NCBI GenBank assembly: GCA_017993835.1
Contig: JAGOLX010000040.1
Coordinates: 1 to 56,654, forward strand
Origin: Phycisphaerae bacterium
Lineage (GTDB): Bacteria; Planctomycetota; Phycisphaerae; Sedimentisphaerales; Anaerobacaceae
Reading direction: 5' to 3'
Length of the DNA stretch: 56,654 bases
Translations under genes and position numbers: made by a program
In this document: one piece after another, positions 26,537 to 38,722 of the stretch
Layout: each line of letters opens with the position of its first letter
Numbering within the stretch: position 1 is the stretch's first letter
Notes under the pieces: model-generated
The model's input: the letters and a program-made list of their open reading frames with translations, nothing else
The model's database searches: none
What the model was told of the DNA's origin: nothing

Positions 26537-29500
26537 TTATTCGATACCCAGCACTTCCTTGATCCTGGACTCAGCTTTGGCCTCGGCCTCTTTCTCTTCC
26601 CGAACGCCCGCCAACTCCTTAGGCAGCGGCGCCTCGACAAGATGCTTGACTCTCATCTCCAAGTGCGGCTTGAACGCCGTCCCAGCGGGAATCAAGTGGC
26701 CAAGAATCACATTCTCTTTCAAACCGTGCAATTCGTCCACTTTACCAGCGAGCGCAGCTTCCGTCAATACCTTTGTTGTTTCCTGGAAGCTGGCGGCCGC
26801 AATGAAACTGTCCGACCACAGCGACGCCTTCGTAATGCCCAACAGCAGCGTCTTGGCCGTCGCGGGCTTGGGCTTCTTGCCCTTGGCGGGCGTCCCGCCC
26901 AGCGCCTCGATCTTCTCGTTGAACTTGGCCAGCTCTTTCTTGTCGAGGATCTGGCCTTCCTGGACCTCTTTCGAGTCGCCCACGCTGGCGATCTTGATGC
27001 TGTTCGTCAGTCGCTCGTTCTCCTTGCGGAAGACGAACTTGTCCACGACCTCGCCCGGCAGGAACGTGCTGTCGCCGACGGAGTCGATCTCCACCTTTCG
27101 CATCATCTGCGAAATGATGATCTCGACGTGCTTGTCGTTGATGTTCACGTTCTGGGAGCGGTACACGTTCTGGATCTCTCCGATCAGATACCGCTGGAGC
27201 GCCTCCTCGCCCTTGATGCGCAGGATGTCGTGGGGCACGAGCGGGCCGTCGGTCAGCGCGTCGCCCGCCTCGACGTTGTCGCCCGTGTGCACGTTCAAGT
27301 GACGGTCGCGCGGAACGTGGTGCTCCTTCTCCATGCCGCTTTCGCTGCGGATGGTAATCGTCATCTTGCCCTTTCGCTTGTCGCTTCGCAGCTCGATGCG
27401 CCCGCTGATCTCGGCCATCGCCGCCGGGTCCTTCGGCTTGCGGGCCTCGAAGACCTCGGTGACGCGGGGCAGACCGCCGGTGATATCCTGCGTTCCACCG
27501 GTGGCGCGGGGCTGATGAGCGAGCAACTGGCCTGCCTGGACCGCCTGGCCTTCGACCACCTCGATTCGGGCGCCGGCCGGCAGATAGTGAACATCCAGAA
27601 TCTTGCCGCTGGCGTCCTCGATGATGATCTGCGGGTGCTTGTCGCCCTTGTGCTCGATCACGACCGGCCGCTCCACGATCTTGGCATCCGCGTCCTTGGC
27701 TTTGCCCTTGGTGGCCTTCGTACGAAGCTCCTCGGTCTGGACCGTCTCGCCCTCGATGATATCGACGAAGCGAATCGCGCCGGCCACCTCCGCCAAGATC
27801 GGCGTACGGTGCGGGTCCCACTGGAACAGGATGACGCCGGCCTTGACGGCCTGGCCGTCCGAGACGAGGATAACGCCGCCGTAAGGTACCTTGAACTTGT
27901 CCAGTTCGCGGTCCTTCTGGTCGAGCAGGGCGATTTCGCCGTTGCGTTTCAGGGCGACGACGACGGTCGTGCCGTCCTCGCGTTTCAGCGGCACGGCGTT
28001 CACATCGCGGTATTGCACCTTTCCGGAGTGCGTGGCTTCCTGCTCCCGTTCGAGAATCGCGCGGGAAGCGACGCCGCCCGTGTGGAACGTACGGAGGGTC
28101 AACTGCGTGCCGGGCTCGCCGATCGACTGGGCTGCCACGATTCCAATCGCTGCCCCTTCTTCCACGACGCGTCCCGTGCTCATGTCCCATCCGTGACATT
28201 TGGCGCAGACGCCGACCGGACTGTCGCAGGTCAGCGGGCTGCGGACTCGGATCGCATCCAGGCCCAGCGTCTCGATCTTCCTGGCGATCTCGTGCGTAAT
28301 GACCTCGTTCTCGTGAACGATCATCTCGTCCGTGATCGGGTTGCGGATGTTGTCGCGGGCGGTGCGGCCAATAATCAACTGAGACAGCGGGATATCAACC
28401 TGATCGCCCCGGCTGATGCTGGTCTTCGTGATCCCCTGCAGCGTCCCGCAATCCCGCTCGATCACGATCACATTCTGCGCCACGTCGATGAGCTTCCGCG
28501 TCAGGTAGCCCGAGTTGGCGGTCTTGAGGGCCGTATCGGCCAGACCCTTGCGGGCCCCGTGGGTCGAGCTGAAGTACTCCAGCACCGTCAGACCCTCGCG
28601 GAAGTTCGATTTGATCGGCGTCTCGATGATCTCGCCGCTGGGCTTGGCCATCAGGGCTCGCATGCCGGCGAGCTGCTGGATCTGGTCGATGCTGCCGCGG
28701 GCCCCGGAATCCGTCATCAGGTAGATCGGGTTCAGATACGGACTGCCGTCTTCCTTCGTATCCTCCTTCAGGCCGCGGATCATCTCGTTCGTGACCGCGA
28801 CGCGGGCATTGGTCCAGGCGTCGATCACCTGGTTGTACCGCTCGCGCTCCGTCAGAACGCCGTCCTCGTAGTTCTTGAGGATCTTGGCGACTCGTTTCTC
28901 CGTCTCGACGATGATATCCGGCTTCTTGGCCGGGATCTTCATATCGGTCAGGCCGAAGCTCAGACCGGCCAGCGTCGCGTTTCGGAAGCCCTGCTGCTTA
29001 ATGAGGTCCAACAGGTTCACCGTCTCGGCACTGCCCGCGTAGGTGAAGCAGTCGCTGATCACAGCACTGAGCTTCTTCTGCGACATGGTCAGGTTGTAGA
29101 ACGGCATGCCCTTCGGAAGGATGTCGTTGAAGATGCACCGACCGACGGTCGTCTCGATCACGTGCGGCACCTCAGCGTCCTTGCCTTCGTACCGCTTCTC
29201 GCCCGACCGGTCTTTGATGATCGGCTGCGGAATTCGGACACGGATCTTGTCGTGCAGTGTGATCTTGCCCATGTCATGGGCCATCATGGCCTCGAACGCG
29301 TCGCGGAACAGAGGCAGCGTTCGCTTTTCCGCCTTGACTGGGCTGCCCGTCGGTCGCAGCTCTTCCAGCGCGACGGTCAGGTAGTAGTTGCCCATCACCA
29401 TGTCCTGGGACGGGCCGACCATCGGGGCGCCGTTCGCCGGCGAGAAGATGTTGCTCGTCGTCATCATGAGCACGTGCGTTTCCGCCTGGGCCTCGATGCT

Positions 29501-30901
29501 CAGGGGAAGGTGAACCGCCATCTGGTCGCCGTCGAAGTCCGCGTTGAACCCCTTGCAGGCCAGCGGGTGCAGCATGATGGCGTTGCCCTCGACCAGCACG
29601 GGCTCGAACGCCTGGATGCCCATTCGGTGCAGCGTCGGGGCACGGTTCAGCAGGACGGGATGCTGATGAATGACCTCTTCGAGGATGTCCCAGACCTGCT
29701 CGTCGCGCCGCTCGATCATGCGTTTGGCGCTCTTGATCGTGTCGGCGTACCCGTGCTGCTTGAGATTGCGGATGATGAACGGCTGATACAGCTCCAGCGC
29801 GATCTTCTTGGGCAGGCCGCACTGGTAGAGCTTCAGGTTCGGGCCGACGACGATCACCGACCGGGCGGAGTAATCGACTCGCTTGCCCAGCAGGTTTTCG
29901 CGGAACCGGCCCTGCTTGCCCTTGATCATGTCGGTGAGGGACTTGAGCGGCCGGTTGTTGCTGCCCAGCACGGGCCTGCGGCAGCGACCATTGTCGAGCA
30001 GCGAATCGACCGCCTGCTGGAGCATTCGCTTTTCGTTGCGAATGATGACTTCCGGCGCATTGAGGTCGATGAGCTTCTTGAGACGGTTGTTGCGGTTGAT
30101 GATCCGGCGGTACAGATCGTTCAAATCGCTCGTCGCGAAGTTGTCTCTCTCCAGCAACACGAGGGGGCGCAGGTCCGGCGGAATCACCGGCACCGCCTCC
30201 AGCACCATCCACTCCGCCTTGTTGCTGCTGTTCTTGATCTCGTTGATGACCTTCAGACGCTTGGTCAGATCCCGGATCTTCTGCTTGCTGTTGGTCTTGG
30301 CGATTCCCTTCCTGAGCTGGCCGCCCAGCACATCGAGGTCCAGACCCTCCAGCAGCGACTTGATCGCCTCGGCGCCCATGGACGCCTTGAAGGAATTGCC
30401 GTGCTTGTTCAGACCGTCACGGTATTCCTCTTCGCTGAGGAGCTGGCCCGCCTTGAGCCCGGTGGCGCCGGCGTCCGTCACCACGTAGTCCTGGAAGTAG
30501 ATGATCTTCTCCAGGTCCGAACTCTTCATCCCGAGGATCGTGCCCAGACGGTTGGGAATCGACTTGAAGAACCAGATGTGCATCACCGGGGCCGCCAGGT
30601 TGATGTGCCCCATCCGCTTGCGACGCACGCGACTGTGAGTCACCTTCACGCCGCAACGGTCGCAGATGATCCCCTTGAACTTCGTGCCTTTGTACTTCCC
30701 GCAAGCGCATTCCCAGTCGCGCTCCGGTCCGAAGATCCGCTCGCAAAACAGGCCGTCCTTCTCCGGGCGGTACGTGCGGTAGTTGATCGTCTCGGGCTTG
30801 CGCACTTCCCCAAAGGACCAGCTCCGAATGTCGTTCGGACTGGCCAGTGAGATCTTGACCGAACCGTAGTCATTAATTCGATCGTAGATATTGCCTAACA
30901 T
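26537..30901 (-). CDS. rpoC: DNA-directed RNA polymerase beta-prime subunit
   Basis: A 1454-residue catalytic subunit. The first zinc site is CACGKYKG ... CDRC near residue 60-80; the catalytic [12 protein letters not shown] is near residue 454. The second zinc site has Cys near 818 (ERDCG) and [12 protein letters not shown] near 890-899. [20 protein letters not shown] and the trigger-loop region [18 protein letters not shown] are also seen. It follows rpoB by 38 bp. Confidence 0.98.
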   Translation of the reverse strand: MLGNIYDRINDYGSVKISLASPNDIRSWSFGEVRKPETINYRTYRPEKDGLFCERIFGPERDWECACGKYKGTKFKGIICDRCGVKVTHSRVRRKRMGHINLAAPVMHIWFFKSIPNRLGTILGMKSSDLEKIIYFQDYVVTDAGATGLKAGQLLSEEEYRDGLNKHGNSFKASMGAEAIKSLLEGLDLDVLGGQLRKGIAKTNSKQKIRDLTKRLKVINEIKNSSNKAEWMVLEAVPVIPPDLRPLVLLERDNFATSDLNDLYRRIINRNNRLKKLIDLNAPEVIIRNEKRMLQQAVDSLLDNGRCRRPVLGSNNRPLKSLTDMIKGKQGRFRENLLGKRVDYSARSVIVVGPNLKLYQCGLPKKIALELYQPFIIRNLKQHGYADTIKSAKRMIERRDEQVWDILEEVIHQHPVLLNRAPTLHRMGIQAFEPVLVEGNAIMLHPLACKGFNADFDGDQMAVHLPLSIEAQAETHVLMMTTSNIFSPANGAPMVGPSQDMVMGNYYLTVALEELRPTGSPVKAEKRTLPLFRDAFEAMMAHDMGKITLHDKIRVRIPQPIIKDRSGEKRYEGKDAEVPHVIETTVGRCIFNDILPKGMPFYNLTMSQKKLSAVISDCFTYAGSAETVNLLDLIKQQGFRNATLAGLSFGLTDMKIPAKKPDIIVETEKRVAKILKNYEDGVLTERERYNQVIDAWTNARVAVTNEMIRGLKEDTKEDGSPYLNPIYLMTDSGARGSIDQIQQLAGMRALMAKPSGEIIETPIKSNFREGLTVLEYFSSTHGARKGLADTALKTANSGYLTRKLIDVAQNVIVIERDCGTLQGITKTSISRGDQVDIPLSQLIIGRTARDNIRNPITDEMIVHENEVITHEIARKIETLGLDAIRVRSPLTCDSPVGVCAKCHGWDMSTGRVVEEGAAIGIVAAQSIGEPGTQLTLRTFHTGGVASRAILEREQEATHSGKVQYRDVNAVPLKREDGTTVVVALKRNGEIALLDQKDRELDKFKVPYGGVILVSDGQAVKAGVILFQWDPHRTPILAEVAGAIRFVDIIEGETVQTEELRTKATKGKAKDADAKIVERPVVIEHKGDKHPQIIIEDASGKILDVHYLPAGARIEVVEGQAVQAGQLLAHQPRATGGTQDITGGLPRVTEVFEARKPKDPAAMAEISGRIELRSDKRKGKMTITIRSESGMEKEHHVPRDRHLNVHTGDNVEAGDALTDGPLVPHDILRIKGEEALQRYLIGEIQNVYRSQNVNINDKHVEIIISQMMRKVEIDSVGDSTFLPGEVVDKFVFRKENERLTNSIKIASVGDSKEVQEGQILDKKELAKFNEKIEALGGTPAKGKKPKPATAKTLLLGITKASLWSDSFIAAASFQETTKVLTEAALAGKVDELHGLKENVILGHLIPAGTAFKPHLEMRVKHLVEAPLPKELAGVREEKEAEAKAESRIKEVLGIE

Positions 30902-30939
30902 CTAAAGCCCCTTCTGTAACCGAAACCTCTGACCATCAT

Positions 30940-33900
30940 CTACAGAGCCGTGCGCCCCAGGCGCTTCTTCTCGAGCTGGATGTTCAGGCCCAGCCCGCGG
31001 ATTTCGTTGCACAACACGTCGAAGGACAGCGGCGTGCCGGCCTCCAGCGTATTCTGGCCCTTGACCATGGACTCGTAGATCTTCGTGCGTCCTTCCACAT
31101 CGTCGCTCTTGACCGTGAGCATCTCCTGAAGCGTGTACGCCGCACCGTAGCCCTCGAGCGCCCACACTTCCATCTCGCCGAAACGCTGCCCGCCCGTGCG
31201 GGCCTTGCCCCCCAGGGGCTGCTGGGTAATCAGACTGTACGGTCCGGTCGCCCGCGCGTGGATCTTGTCGTCCACAAGGTGATGAAGTTTCATCATGTAG
31301 ATATAGCCGATCGTAGCTCTCTGATCGAAGGGCTCGCCCGTCCGACCGTCGTAGAGCTGCGTCTTGAGCGTCTTGGGGACATGGCAGAACAGCTCGTCCG
31401 CCGGCGGGGCCTCGCCCCGCTCGTTCAGCTCCGCCTTCCGGCGTTTCATCACATCATTGCCCTCGGCGGTGAGCTGTTGAATGTCCTCTTCGGTCGCACC
31501 GTCGAAAACGGGCGTCGCCGCGACGAAGCCCAGCACCTTGGCCACCCACCCAAGGTGGGTTTCGAGGATCTGGCCGACGTTCATACGGCTGGGCACGCCC
31601 AGCGGATTGAGCAGGATGTCGAGCGGCGTGCCGTCCTCCAGGAACGGCATGTCCTCTTCGGGCATGATCTTGGCGATGACGCCCTTGTTTCCGTGCCGGC
31701 CCGCCATCTTGTCGCCGATCGAGAGGGTCCGCTTGATCGCCACGTACACCTTGGCCATCTGGAGCACGCCGCTAGGCAGCTCGTCCCCGTGTTTGGCGCG
31801 CTCGATCAGACGTTTCTTCTCTTCCTCGGCCTCGGTGATCTTGAGCCAGAACTTGGTCACGACCTTCTGGACGTCGTCGCGAATCGACGCGGGTTTGACC
31901 CACTTGATGTCGAAGTTCTCGATCTGCTCGTAGATCACATCCTCGTCTTCGCTGGCGCCCACCTTCTGCTTGGTGTTCGGGTCGACGATGTTGACCTCGA
32001 ACTTCTCCTGGATCGCCGCGACCATTTGGCGGAAGACGGAGCACTCCTTGGCCCGAGCCTGGGCCTCGTACTGTTTGGTCTCCTCGGCCAGCACCTTCTT
32101 CTGGTCCTCGGCGCCGGCGCCCCGGCGTGTGAAGACTTCCGTCTTGACCACGACGCCCTCGTAGCCGCTGGGCAGCTCGAGAGAATCGTTCTTGACGTCC
32201 TCGCCCGCCCGACCGAAGATTGCGTGCAGCAGCTTCTCTTCCGGAGTCAGCTCGACCTTGCTCTTCGGCACGACCTTGCCGACCAGGATATCGCCCGGAC
32301 AGACCCGCGTGCCTTCGCGAACGACGCCGCGATCGTCCAGATTCCGCAACGCCTTTTCGCTGACGTTGGGGATGTCCCGCGTGAATTCCTCCTTGCCGAG
32401 ACGGGTCTCGCGGACTTCCGCCGTGAACTCGTCGATGTGAATGCTCGTGAAGCTGTCGTTCTTGACCAGCCTCTCGCTGACGATGATCGCGTCCTCGAAG
32501 TTGAACCCGTCGAAGGAAACGAACCCCGCCAGCACGTTCTTGCCGAGCGCCAGGACGCCATTGGAGGTGCCGCCGCCGTCGGCGATCACCTGTCCGGCCG
32601 AGACCTTCTGCCCGAGCTTGACGATGGGCTTCTGGTTCAGACAAGTCCGCTCGTTGAGTCCCATGAACTTGTCCAACGGGTACTCGTCCGTGTGGTTGAT
32701 CACGATATGCGTGGCGTCCACTTCCGTGACCACGCCCGCGTGCTCGGCCTTCACCACCATGCTCGAGTTGCGTCCGACGACGTCCTCCATGCCTGTGCCC
32801 ACCAGGGGCGGCTCCGTCTTGAGCAGGGGCACCGCCTGGCGCTGCATGTTGGACCCCATCAGGGCGCGGTTCGCGTCGTCGTGTTCGAGGAACGGGATCA
32901 GCGCCGCGGAGATGCCGACGATCTGGCGGGGCGAAATGTCAATGTACTCGACTTCCTCCCGGTTCGTCTGCGTCAGCTCCCCGGCCTTTCTGGCCAGAAC
33001 CAGCGGCTCGCGGATCTTGTGCGTCTGCGGATCGACGACGCTCGGGGGCGCGAAGATGGTCTTCATCTCCTCGTCCGCGCGAAGATAGGCGACGTCGCCC
33101 GTGAGCTTGGCGTTCTTGACCACGCGGTAAGGGCTCAGCAGGAAGCCATACTCGTCGATGGTCGTGAAAATCGCCAGCGAGGAGATCAGGCCGATGTTGG
33201 TCCCTTCCGGCGTCTCGATGGGACAGATCCGCCCGTAGTGGCTGATGTGCACGTCGCGGACTTCAAAGCCCGCGCGCCTGCGGTTCAGACCGCCGGGACC
33301 GAGCGCCGAGAGACGCCGCTCGTGCGTGAGCTGGCTCAGGGCGTTGGTCTGGTCCACCACCTGGCTCAGCTCGCCGCGACCAAAGAAGAAATTGATGCTG
33401 CTCGCGACGCTCTTGGAGTTGATCAGGTCCGCCACGCGAGGCGGTTCCTCAGAGTCGCGTTTGATGCTCATTCGCTCCTGGGCGGTCCGGCGCAGCTTGA
33501 GCAGACCCTTGCGGATCTCGTCGGCCGCCAGTTCGTCGATCGTCCGAAGACGACGGTTGCCCAGGTGGTCGATGTCGTCCACCTCGCCCTCGTTGTTCCG
33601 CAGGGCCAGCATGTACTTCATCGTGTTCAGGAAGTCCTCAGGGCGCAGCGTCATCTCGTTCTCGTCGACGGACTGGCCGAACTTGCGGTTCAGCCGGAAC
33701 CGCCCGACCTTCCCGAGACGATACCGGTTCGAGTCGAAGAACTTCTCGTGGAAAAACGCCACCGCCTTCTCCTGATTCGGCGGGTTCCCGGGACGCAGAC
33801 GCATGTAGAACTTCAGCAGGGCCTGGTCGTGGCCCGGGCAATCATCCTGCGCCAGGGTGTTCATGATGATCGTATCACGAACGTCCTCGATGACCTCGAC

Positions 33901-34698
33901 CTTCTTGATGTCGCTCTGCTGGATGACCGCGAGTTTCTCCCCGATCTGACAGGCTGCGTCGACGAGGATCTCGCCCGTGGTGGTGTCCACAATCGGACTG
34001 ACCGCCCACATGGTCGAGGTGAGCTTGTTCGTCGCCACCGTCTTGGTCGGGTAGAACAGCTTCAGGATCGACTCGGTCGTGCTGTATTCGGGATTGACCG
34101 CTCGCAGGAACACCGTCGCGGGAATCTTGCTGGACTGGTCGATCTTGACTACCAGAATGTCCTTCTGGGTTACGCCGATCTCGATCCAGCTTCCCCGCTC
34201 GGGAATGATCCGGCCGCCGTGCAGCACGCGGTCGCCTTCCTTGCTCTCGATCAGGAAGTCCACGCCGGGACTGCGGTGCAACTGGCTGACGATGACGCGG
34301 ACGGCGCCGTTGACGATGAACTCGCCGCCGCCGATCATCACGGGCATCTCGCCCAGGTAGATCGCCTGTTCCGCCAGGTCCGCACCGCTCTCCGAGCGCA
34401 GGCGGCAATGGATTTTCAGGGGATATGCATACGTCAAACGCAATTGCCGGCACTCGAGAGGCGTGTAATGCGGCTTCTCCAGCTCGTAACAGACATACTC
34501 CAGGGACATCTTCTTGTCGTAACTCTCGATGGGGAAGATCTCCCGGAACAGGGCTTCGAGACCCGTATCGGTCCTCTTCGCGGGCGGAACGTCCATCTGC
34601 AGGAAACGGGCGTAGCTGACCCGCTGGACCGCTACGAGATCAGGGATCTCCACCGCATCCTGCATTTTTCCGAAATTACGAAAAGTCCGGACAACCAT
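30940..34698 (-). CDS. rpoB: DNA-directed RNA polymerase beta subunit
   Basis: A 1252-residue subunit. The rifampicin-binding region (about residues 434-465) reads [20 protein letters not shown] and continues [12 protein letters not shown]. Equivalents of E. coli Gln513, Asp516, His526 and Ser531 are kept, while Phe514, Asn518 and Pro520 are Val, Thr and Ala. Other marks are [48 protein letters not shown] and [20 protein letters not shown]. Confidence 0.98.
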   Translation of the reverse strand: MVVRTFRNFGKMQDAVEIPDLVAVQRVSYARFLQMDVPPAKRTDTGLEALFREIFPIESYDKKMSLEYVCYELEKPHYTPLECRQLRLTYAYPLKIHCRLRSESGADLAEQAIYLGEMPVMIGGGEFIVNGAVRVIVSQLHRSPGVDFLIESKEGDRVLHGGRIIPERGSWIEIGVTQKDILVVKIDQSSKIPATVFLRAVNPEYSTTESILKLFYPTKTVATNKLTSTMWAVSPIVDTTTGEILVDAACQIGEKLAVIQQSDIKKVEVIEDVRDTIIMNTLAQDDCPGHDQALLKFYMRLRPGNPPNQEKAVAFFHEKFFDSNRYRLGKVGRFRLNRKFGQSVDENEMTLRPEDFLNTMKYMLALRNNEGEVDDIDHLGNRRLRTIDELAADEIRKGLLKLRRTAQERMSIKRDSEEPPRVADLINSKSVASSINFFFGRGELSQVVDQTNALSQLTHERRLSALGPGGLNRRRAGFEVRDVHISHYGRICPIETPEGTNIGLISSLAIFTTIDEYGFLLSPYRVVKNAKLTGDVAYLRADEEMKTIFAPPSVVDPQTHKIREPLVLARKAGELTQTNREEVEYIDISPRQIVGISAALIPFLEHDDANRALMGSNMQRQAVPLLKTEPPLVGTGMEDVVGRNSSMVVKAEHAGVVTEVDATHIVINHTDEYPLDKFMGLNERTCLNQKPIVKLGQKVSAGQVIADGGGTSNGVLALGKNVLAGFVSFDGFNFEDAIIVSERLVKNDSFTSIHIDEFTAEVRETRLGKEEFTRDIPNVSEKALRNLDDRGVVREGTRVCPGDILVGKVVPKSKVELTPEEKLLHAIFGRAGEDVKNDSLELPSGYEGVVVKTEVFTRRGAGAEDQKKVLAEETKQYEAQARAKECSVFRQMVAAIQEKFEVNIVDPNTKQKVGASEDEDVIYEQIENFDIKWVKPASIRDDVQKVVTKFWLKITEAEEEKKRLIERAKHGDELPSGVLQMAKVYVAIKRTLSIGDKMAGRHGNKGVIAKIMPEEDMPFLEDGTPLDILLNPLGVPSRMNVGQILETHLGWVAKVLGFVAATPVFDGATEEDIQQLTAEGNDVMKRRKAELNERGEAPPADELFCHVPKTLKTQLYDGRTGEPFDQRATIGYIYMMKLHHLVDDKIHARATGPYSLITQQPLGGKARTGGQRFGEMEVWALEGYGAAYTLQEMLTVKSDDVEGRTKIYESMVKGQNTLEAGTPLSFDVLCNEIRGLGLNIQLEKKRLGRTAL

Positions 34699-34791
34699 CT
34701 GCTGCTCCTATGGTACTGGCAGTCAATCTCGCGCCGACACAACTGCGTAGGGGCACGTACCCCATATTCACCTCACAGGCATCACCCGGGA

Positions 34792-35205
34792 TCACTTGAT
34801 CTCCACGGTGGCGCCGGCTTCTTCGAGCTTCTTCTTGGCCGCCTCGGCGTCTTCCTTGCTCACGTTCTCCTTGAGCGGCTTCGGTACGCCGTCGACCAGC
34901 TCCTTGGCTTCCTTGAGGCCCAGGCTGGTCAGTTCGCGGACGACCTTGATGACCTGGATCTTGTTGGCGCCGAAACCGGTCAGAATCACGTTAAAGCTGC
35001 TCTTCTCTTCCTCAGCCGCAGCCGGAGCTGCGCCGCCTGCCGCCGGACCCGCCACCATCACGGCGCCGCCGGCTGCCGGCTCGATGCCGTACACTTCCTT
35101 GAGGTAATCCGCCAATTCCTTCGCCTGCATCAGGGTTAGCTTCACGATGCCGTCACCCAGTTGCTTGGTCTGGTCGCTCCACGATTTGGCTTGTTCGTCT
35201 GCCAT
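34792..35205 (-). CDS. rplL: 50S ribosomal protein L7/L12
   Basis: A 137-residue stalk protein that recruits translation factors. It has an N-terminal dimerisation part ([20 protein letters not shown]), an Ala/Gly hinge, and a C-terminal domain with [20 protein letters not shown] and [19 protein letters not shown]. The N-terminus is about 12 residues longer than in E. coli. Confidence 0.97.
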   Translation of the reverse strand: MADEQAKSWSDQTKQLGDGIVKLTLMQAKELADYLKEVYGIEPAAGGAVMVAGPAAGGAAPAAAEEEKSSFNVILTGFGANKIQVIKVVRELTSLGLKEAKELVDGVPKPLKENVSKEDAEAAKKKLEEAGATVEIK

Positions 35206-35335
35206 AATGGTACACTCCGATAATCAATATTGCCCGGCGGTAGCCGAGACTCCATCGTCTCGTTTGACCCTTGCGGGACAGCCGCCGATGCAGTTACAGG
35301 TACTGATGATTTGTCGAATGAACGGCCTCGTTCGC

Positions 35336-35869
35336 TCAGGCCGCCTGCTTTTCAGCCTTCTCGATGATCGTTTTGACACAACCCGCGATGACGCTCGCCG
35401 GTCCTCGCAACGCCCCGGCCACGCGAGCCCCGGGCGACAGAGCGCACGACACCACCTTGGCCTGCAGCTCGACACGCGTCGGCATCCTGGCAAGCACATC
35501 GGCCGCCTTGCTGTCGAACAGCGCCCCGTCCACGAAGGCGCCCTTGACCTGCAGGGCCGGAACCTTCTTAGCCCAGACCAGCACCTCCTTGGCGACGTCC
35601 ACGATGCTGTCGCCGCCGTACACGACGGCGCACGGCCCGCTGAACAGTTGCGCCGCGGAATCTATCTTCCCATCGCGCAATGCCCGCGTGAACAGCGAGT
35701 TCTTCACGACGAGGACCCGGATGCCTTTTTCCCTGAGCGCTCCCCGCATCACGTTGTTGTCAACGCCCCCGACCCCCTTGGTGCTCACAACCATGAAGTC
35801 GCGAACGTCGCCGCCCGCGATCCTCTTGTCGAATTGGGACTGCACCAGTTGTTTCACGTACTTGCTCAT
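35336..35869 (-). CDS. rplJ: 50S ribosomal protein L10
   Basis: A 177-residue protein that anchors the L12 stalk and, in E. coli, represses rplJL translation. It has MSKYVKQLVQSQFDKRI, MRGALREKGIRVLVVKNSLF, and a C-terminal helix for L12 binding. It is followed 130 bp later by rplL. Confidence 0.95.
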   Translation of the reverse strand: MSKYVKQLVQSQFDKRIAGGDVRDFMVVSTKGVGGVDNNVMRGALREKGIRVLVVKNSLFTRALRDGKIDSAAQLFSGPCAVVYGGDSIVDVAKEVLVWAKKVPALQVKGAFVDGALFDSKAADVLARMPTRVELQAKVVSCALSPGARVAGALRGPASVIAGCVKTIIEKAEKQAA

Positions 35870-35964
35870 ATGATCTCCCTTGGAACAGGGTTTGCCATCA
35901 GTTCGTCACAGCCTGCCCACTGCACGTCGCCGGCTTCAGCCCGGCCGGAATGGAGCCGCGCCGA

Positions 35965-36642
35965 TCAAATCGTCACTTCGACCCCTGGGCTCATCGTCGC
36001 CGACAGACAGGCCTTCTTGATATACGTGCCTTTCGCTCCGGCGGGCTTGGCACGCTTGATGTGGTTGACGAACGCCTCGATGTTCTCGATCAGCTTCTTC
36101 TTCTCGAAGCTCTGCTTGCCCACGACGGCGTGAATATTGCCGCCCGCGTCGTTGCGGAACTCGATCTTGCCGGCCGTGAACTCCGCAACCGCCGTGGCAA
36201 CGTCGTCCGTGACCGTGCCATTCTTCGGCGAGGGCATCTTGCCCTGCGGACCCAGGACCCGGCCGAGCTTGCCGACCTTGCCCATCACCTTCGGCGAGGC
36301 AATCGCCACGTCGAAGTCCATCCAACCGTCCGTCACCTTCTTGATCAACTCGTCCGAGCCGGCCTCGATGGCGCCGGCCTTCCTGGCCGCCTCCACCAGC
36401 GAGTCGTCGCAGAAGGCGATCACCTTCTTCTGCTTGCCCACGCCGTGGGGCAGCGACAGCGACCCTCGCACCAACTGGTCCGTCTGCTTCGGGTCGATCC
36501 CGAGCACCAGCACACACTCGACCGTCTGGTCGAACTTGGTGGACTTGAACGACTTGATCTTGTCAACGGCCTGATCCAGGCTCACCGGCCTTTCCGGAAC
36601 CTGTTCAGCCTCTTTCCTGTATCTCTTGCTCTGGGTATGCAT
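35965..36642 (-). CDS. rplA: 50S ribosomal protein L1
   Basis: A 225-residue L1-stalk protein that ejects E-site tRNA. It has GKVGKLGRVLGPQGKMPSPK, GTVTDDVATAV and EFRNDAGGNIHAVVGK. Length is normal; it follows rplK by 47 bp. Confidence 0.97.
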   Translation of the reverse strand: MHTQSKRYRKEAEQVPERPVSLDQAVDKIKSFKSTKFDQTVECVLVLGIDPKQTDQLVRGSLSLPHGVGKQKKVIAFCDDSLVEAARKAGAIEAGSDELIKKVTDGWMDFDVAIASPKVMGKVGKLGRVLGPQGKMPSPKNGTVTDDVATAVAEFTAGKIEFRNDAGGNIHAVVGKQSFEKKKLIENIEAFVNHIKRAKPAGAKGTYIKKACLSATMSPGVEVTI

Positions 36643-36689
36643 AAGTATTATCTCTCTGTCCCCACTACATGGACGACGGCCTGCGGCCC

Positions 36690-37115
36690 TCAGTCCACAA
36701 CATCGATTCCCATGCTGCGAGCGGTGCCGCGAATGATCTTCTCGGCGGCCGCCAGGTCGTACGCGTTGAGGTCCTTGAACTTGGTCTCTGCGATCTGGCG
36801 GACCTGTTCGCCGGTCACCTTGCCCACTTTCTCCTTGTTCGGGACGCCGCTGCCCTTGGCCACTTCGGCCGCCTGCTTGAGCAGCACCGCCGCCGGCGGG
36901 CTCTTCACCTCGAACGTGAAACTCCGGTCGGAATACACCGTGATGACCACGGGAACGATCGTGCCGTTGAACTCCCGAGTCCGTTCGTTGAACTGGGATA
37001 CGAACTGCCCGATGTTGACGCCATGCTGCCCGAGCGCCGGTCCGATCGGTGGGGCCGGCGTCGCCTGTCCGCCCGGTGCCTGCAACTTGATCTGAGTCTT
37101 GATTTCCTTTGCCAT
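36690..37115 (-). CDS. rplK: 50S ribosomal protein L11
   Basis: A 141-residue protein of the GTPase-associated centre. It has [20 protein letters not shown] with [13 protein letters not shown], and the C-terminal [20 protein letters not shown], the thiostrepton-site signature. It lies between nusG and rplA as usual. Confidence 0.98.
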   Translation of the reverse strand: MAKEIKTQIKLQAPGGQATPAPPIGPALGQHGVNIGQFVSQFNERTREFNGTIVPVVITVYSDRSFTFEVKSPPAAVLLKQAAEVAKGSGVPNKEKVGKVTGEQVRQIAETKFKDLNAYDLAAAEKIIRGTARSMGIDVVD

Positions 37116-37184
37116 CTTGCGTATACCCTTATCGCACAGCTATTGTCTTCTGACGACCCGTGAACGGGCGCCGGCTTCCCTGCA

Positions 37185-37727
37185 TCACACTTTCTCGATC
37201 TGCCAATACTCGATATCCAGCGGGGTGCTGCGTCCGAAGATCGTTACGATCACCTTGACGATGCCCCGCTCCGAGTCAATCGAATCCACAACCCCCTCGA
37301 AGTTCTCGAACGCCCCCTCCCGAATCTTGATGTGGTCGCCCTTCTGGAACTCGACCTTGATGCTCGGGGCCTCCTCGGGCTTCTCGGCATCGAGAAGCAT
37401 CTTCGCCACATCCGTGTCGCGCATGGGCGTGGGCATCCCCTCCGTGCCGATGAAATCGCCGACGCCACCGGTGCCTTTGATCATGAACCAGGCGCGCTCC
37501 GGTACGCGACCGTCCTCCGTCGTCTCCATCTCCATGAAGACGTATCCGGGGTACAGTTTGCGTTTGTGCACGGTCTGCTTGCCGCTGCGGATGCGTTTGA
37601 TCTGCTCCGTGGGCACCTCGATCCGGCCGATGATGTCGGCCAGGGATTCCTGCTCGACCTTGCGGTCCAGGGCCTCCTTGACCTGCATCTCTTTGTTTGC
37701 CGCAACTCTCAGTACGTACCAATGCAT
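37185..37727 (-). CDS. nusG: transcription termination/antitermination factor NusG
   Basis: A 180-residue factor linking RNA polymerase to Rho or the ribosome. The NGN domain starts MHWYVLRVAANKEMQVKEAL and has RKLYPGYVFMEME; the KOW domain is FQKGDHIKIREGAFENFEGV and ends IEYWQIEKV. Located between secE and rplK. Confidence 0.97.
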   Translation of the reverse strand: MHWYVLRVAANKEMQVKEALDRKVEQESLADIIGRIEVPTEQIKRIRSGKQTVHKRKLYPGYVFMEMETTEDGRVPERAWFMIKGTGGVGDFIGTEGMPTPMRDTDVAKMLLDAEKPEEAPSIKVEFQKGDHIKIREGAFENFEGVVDSIDSERGIVKVIVTIFGRSTPLDIEYWQIEKV

Positions 37728-37864
37728 CGTTTTGTCTTCATCATTTCTTGAAGCACCGACCCGCTATAGCCCGCCGTACCCACGTAGGCACCGACCAACC
37801 TCCCATACGGGCCCTTCCACCGCACCGGCCGCGACACGCTGCCGCCGCCCGGTCGGTCACGTCG

Positions 37865-38248
37865 TCAACTCGTCAGTTGGCGGAAGATCATCGAGAACAC
37901 GACATCCGTCACACCCAGAATGGCGGCCATCACGAACACCACAACGATCACGATCAACGTCGAGACGGCTACCTCTTTCCTGCTCGACCAGTTCACCTTC
38001 TTGAGCTCCCCTTCCGCCGCGATCATGAAGTCCGCAACCGCCGGCTTGTTCAGCAGCCAGTAGGTGACCGCGCTCAGGGCGCCGAAGATCACCACCGGGA
38101 AGATCGCCGTGAACCACAGAGTCACATCGACCGCTTCCAGCGTCTGGTACAGCTTATAGCATCCGAAGCCCACGATCGCGGCCACCGAGAAACCCGTGCA
38201 CAGCCTGGTGTACTTGCCTTGCCCGGGTTTGTATATCTTTGTCAGCAT
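37865..38248 (-). CDS. secE: protein translocase subunit SecE
   Basis: A 127-residue SecE with an N-terminal extension: hydrophobic segments at about residues 19-36 and 46-67 precede the conserved GELKKVNWSSRKEVAVSTLI and the final membrane span. It clamps the two halves of SecY. The ATG at 38248 (MLTKIYKPGQGKY) is chosen; the frame is open six codons further. The tRNA-Trp gene lies 63 bp upstream. Confidence 0.94.
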   Translation of the reverse strand: MLTKIYKPGQGKYTRLCTGFSVAAIVGFGCYKLYQTLEAVDVTLWFTAIFPVVIFGALSAVTYWLLNKPAVADFMIAAEGELKKVNWSSRKEVAVSTLIVIVVVFVMAAILGVTDVVFSMIFRQLTS

Positions 38249-38311
38249 AGCCCAGATCCCAATCAACCGTCACAGCTCAGCCCGGCGTCGGTACAACGCG
38301 ATCGCCGCGAT

Positions 38312-38385
38312 CACGCCAGGAGGGAATCGAACCCCCAACCTTTGGTTTTGGAGACCAATGCTCTACCAAGTTGAGCTACTGGCGT
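38312..38385 (-). tRNA. trnW: tRNA-Trp (CCA anticodon)
   Basis: A 74-nt cloverleaf. The acceptor ACGCCAG pairs with CTGGCGT, the D arm has TAGCTCA and TGGTAGAGC, the anticodon stem TTGGT/ACCAA encloses CTCCAAA, and the T arm contains GGTTCGATTCC. Discriminator base is G and 3' CCA is not encoded. It lies between rpmG and secE, a widespread arrangement. Confidence 0.97.
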
Positions 38386-38424
38386 ATTGCCGGAGCTTCC
38401 GCCGGGAGGCTCCAGTTCACCATC

Positions 38425-38592
38425 CTATTTGCGCCGCAGTTTGTGCAGCGTGTGCTTGCGCTCGGTACTGCAGTACTTCTTCAGTTCCAGCTTTGGCGCA
38501 CCTTCCGCGACGCTGACTTCCGTCCTGTAGTTTCTCTGGTTGCACTCCGTGCATTCCAGCCAAACGTACTCTCTCTTGCTCTTCTTAGCCAT
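38425..38592 (-). CDS. rpmG: 50S ribosomal protein L33
   Basis: A 55-residue protein starting MAKKSKREYVWLECTECNQR. Zinc-binding forms have two CxxC pairs; here Cys14, Cys17 and Cys41 remain but the fourth position is Glu44 (YCSTERKHTLHK), so zinc binding is probably impaired. The gene lies 130 bp after tuf and 39 bp before tRNA-Trp. Confidence 0.95.
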   Translation of the reverse strand: MAKKSKREYVWLECTECNQRNYRTEVSVAEGAPKLELKKYCSTERKHTLHKLRRK

Positions 38593-38722
38593 AATGCCTT
38601 CCAACCAGCCAGTCCACCCGAGGGGTCAGGCGTTTCCACCCCCACGGGAGCCGCGGCCTTTGCCCTGCCGACCGCCCCCTGGGCGTCACGACCCGACCTT
38701 CCCGACAGAATCCTCGACGGGC

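Noticed and set aside
26495-30850. 1451-codon open frame on the plus strand
   Set aside because: It is the exact antisense shadow of rpoC, has Arg/Val/His/Asp-rich composition from reversed GC-rich codons, and shows no family motif.
34750-34763. GGGG/CCCC hairpin between rplL and rpoB as an attenuator
   Set aside because: The stem is only four GC pairs with an imperfect inner part and no T-run follows.
31258-35139. 1293-codon open frame on the plus strand
   Set aside because: Antisense shadow of rpoB, running into rplL; composition and lack of motifs as above.
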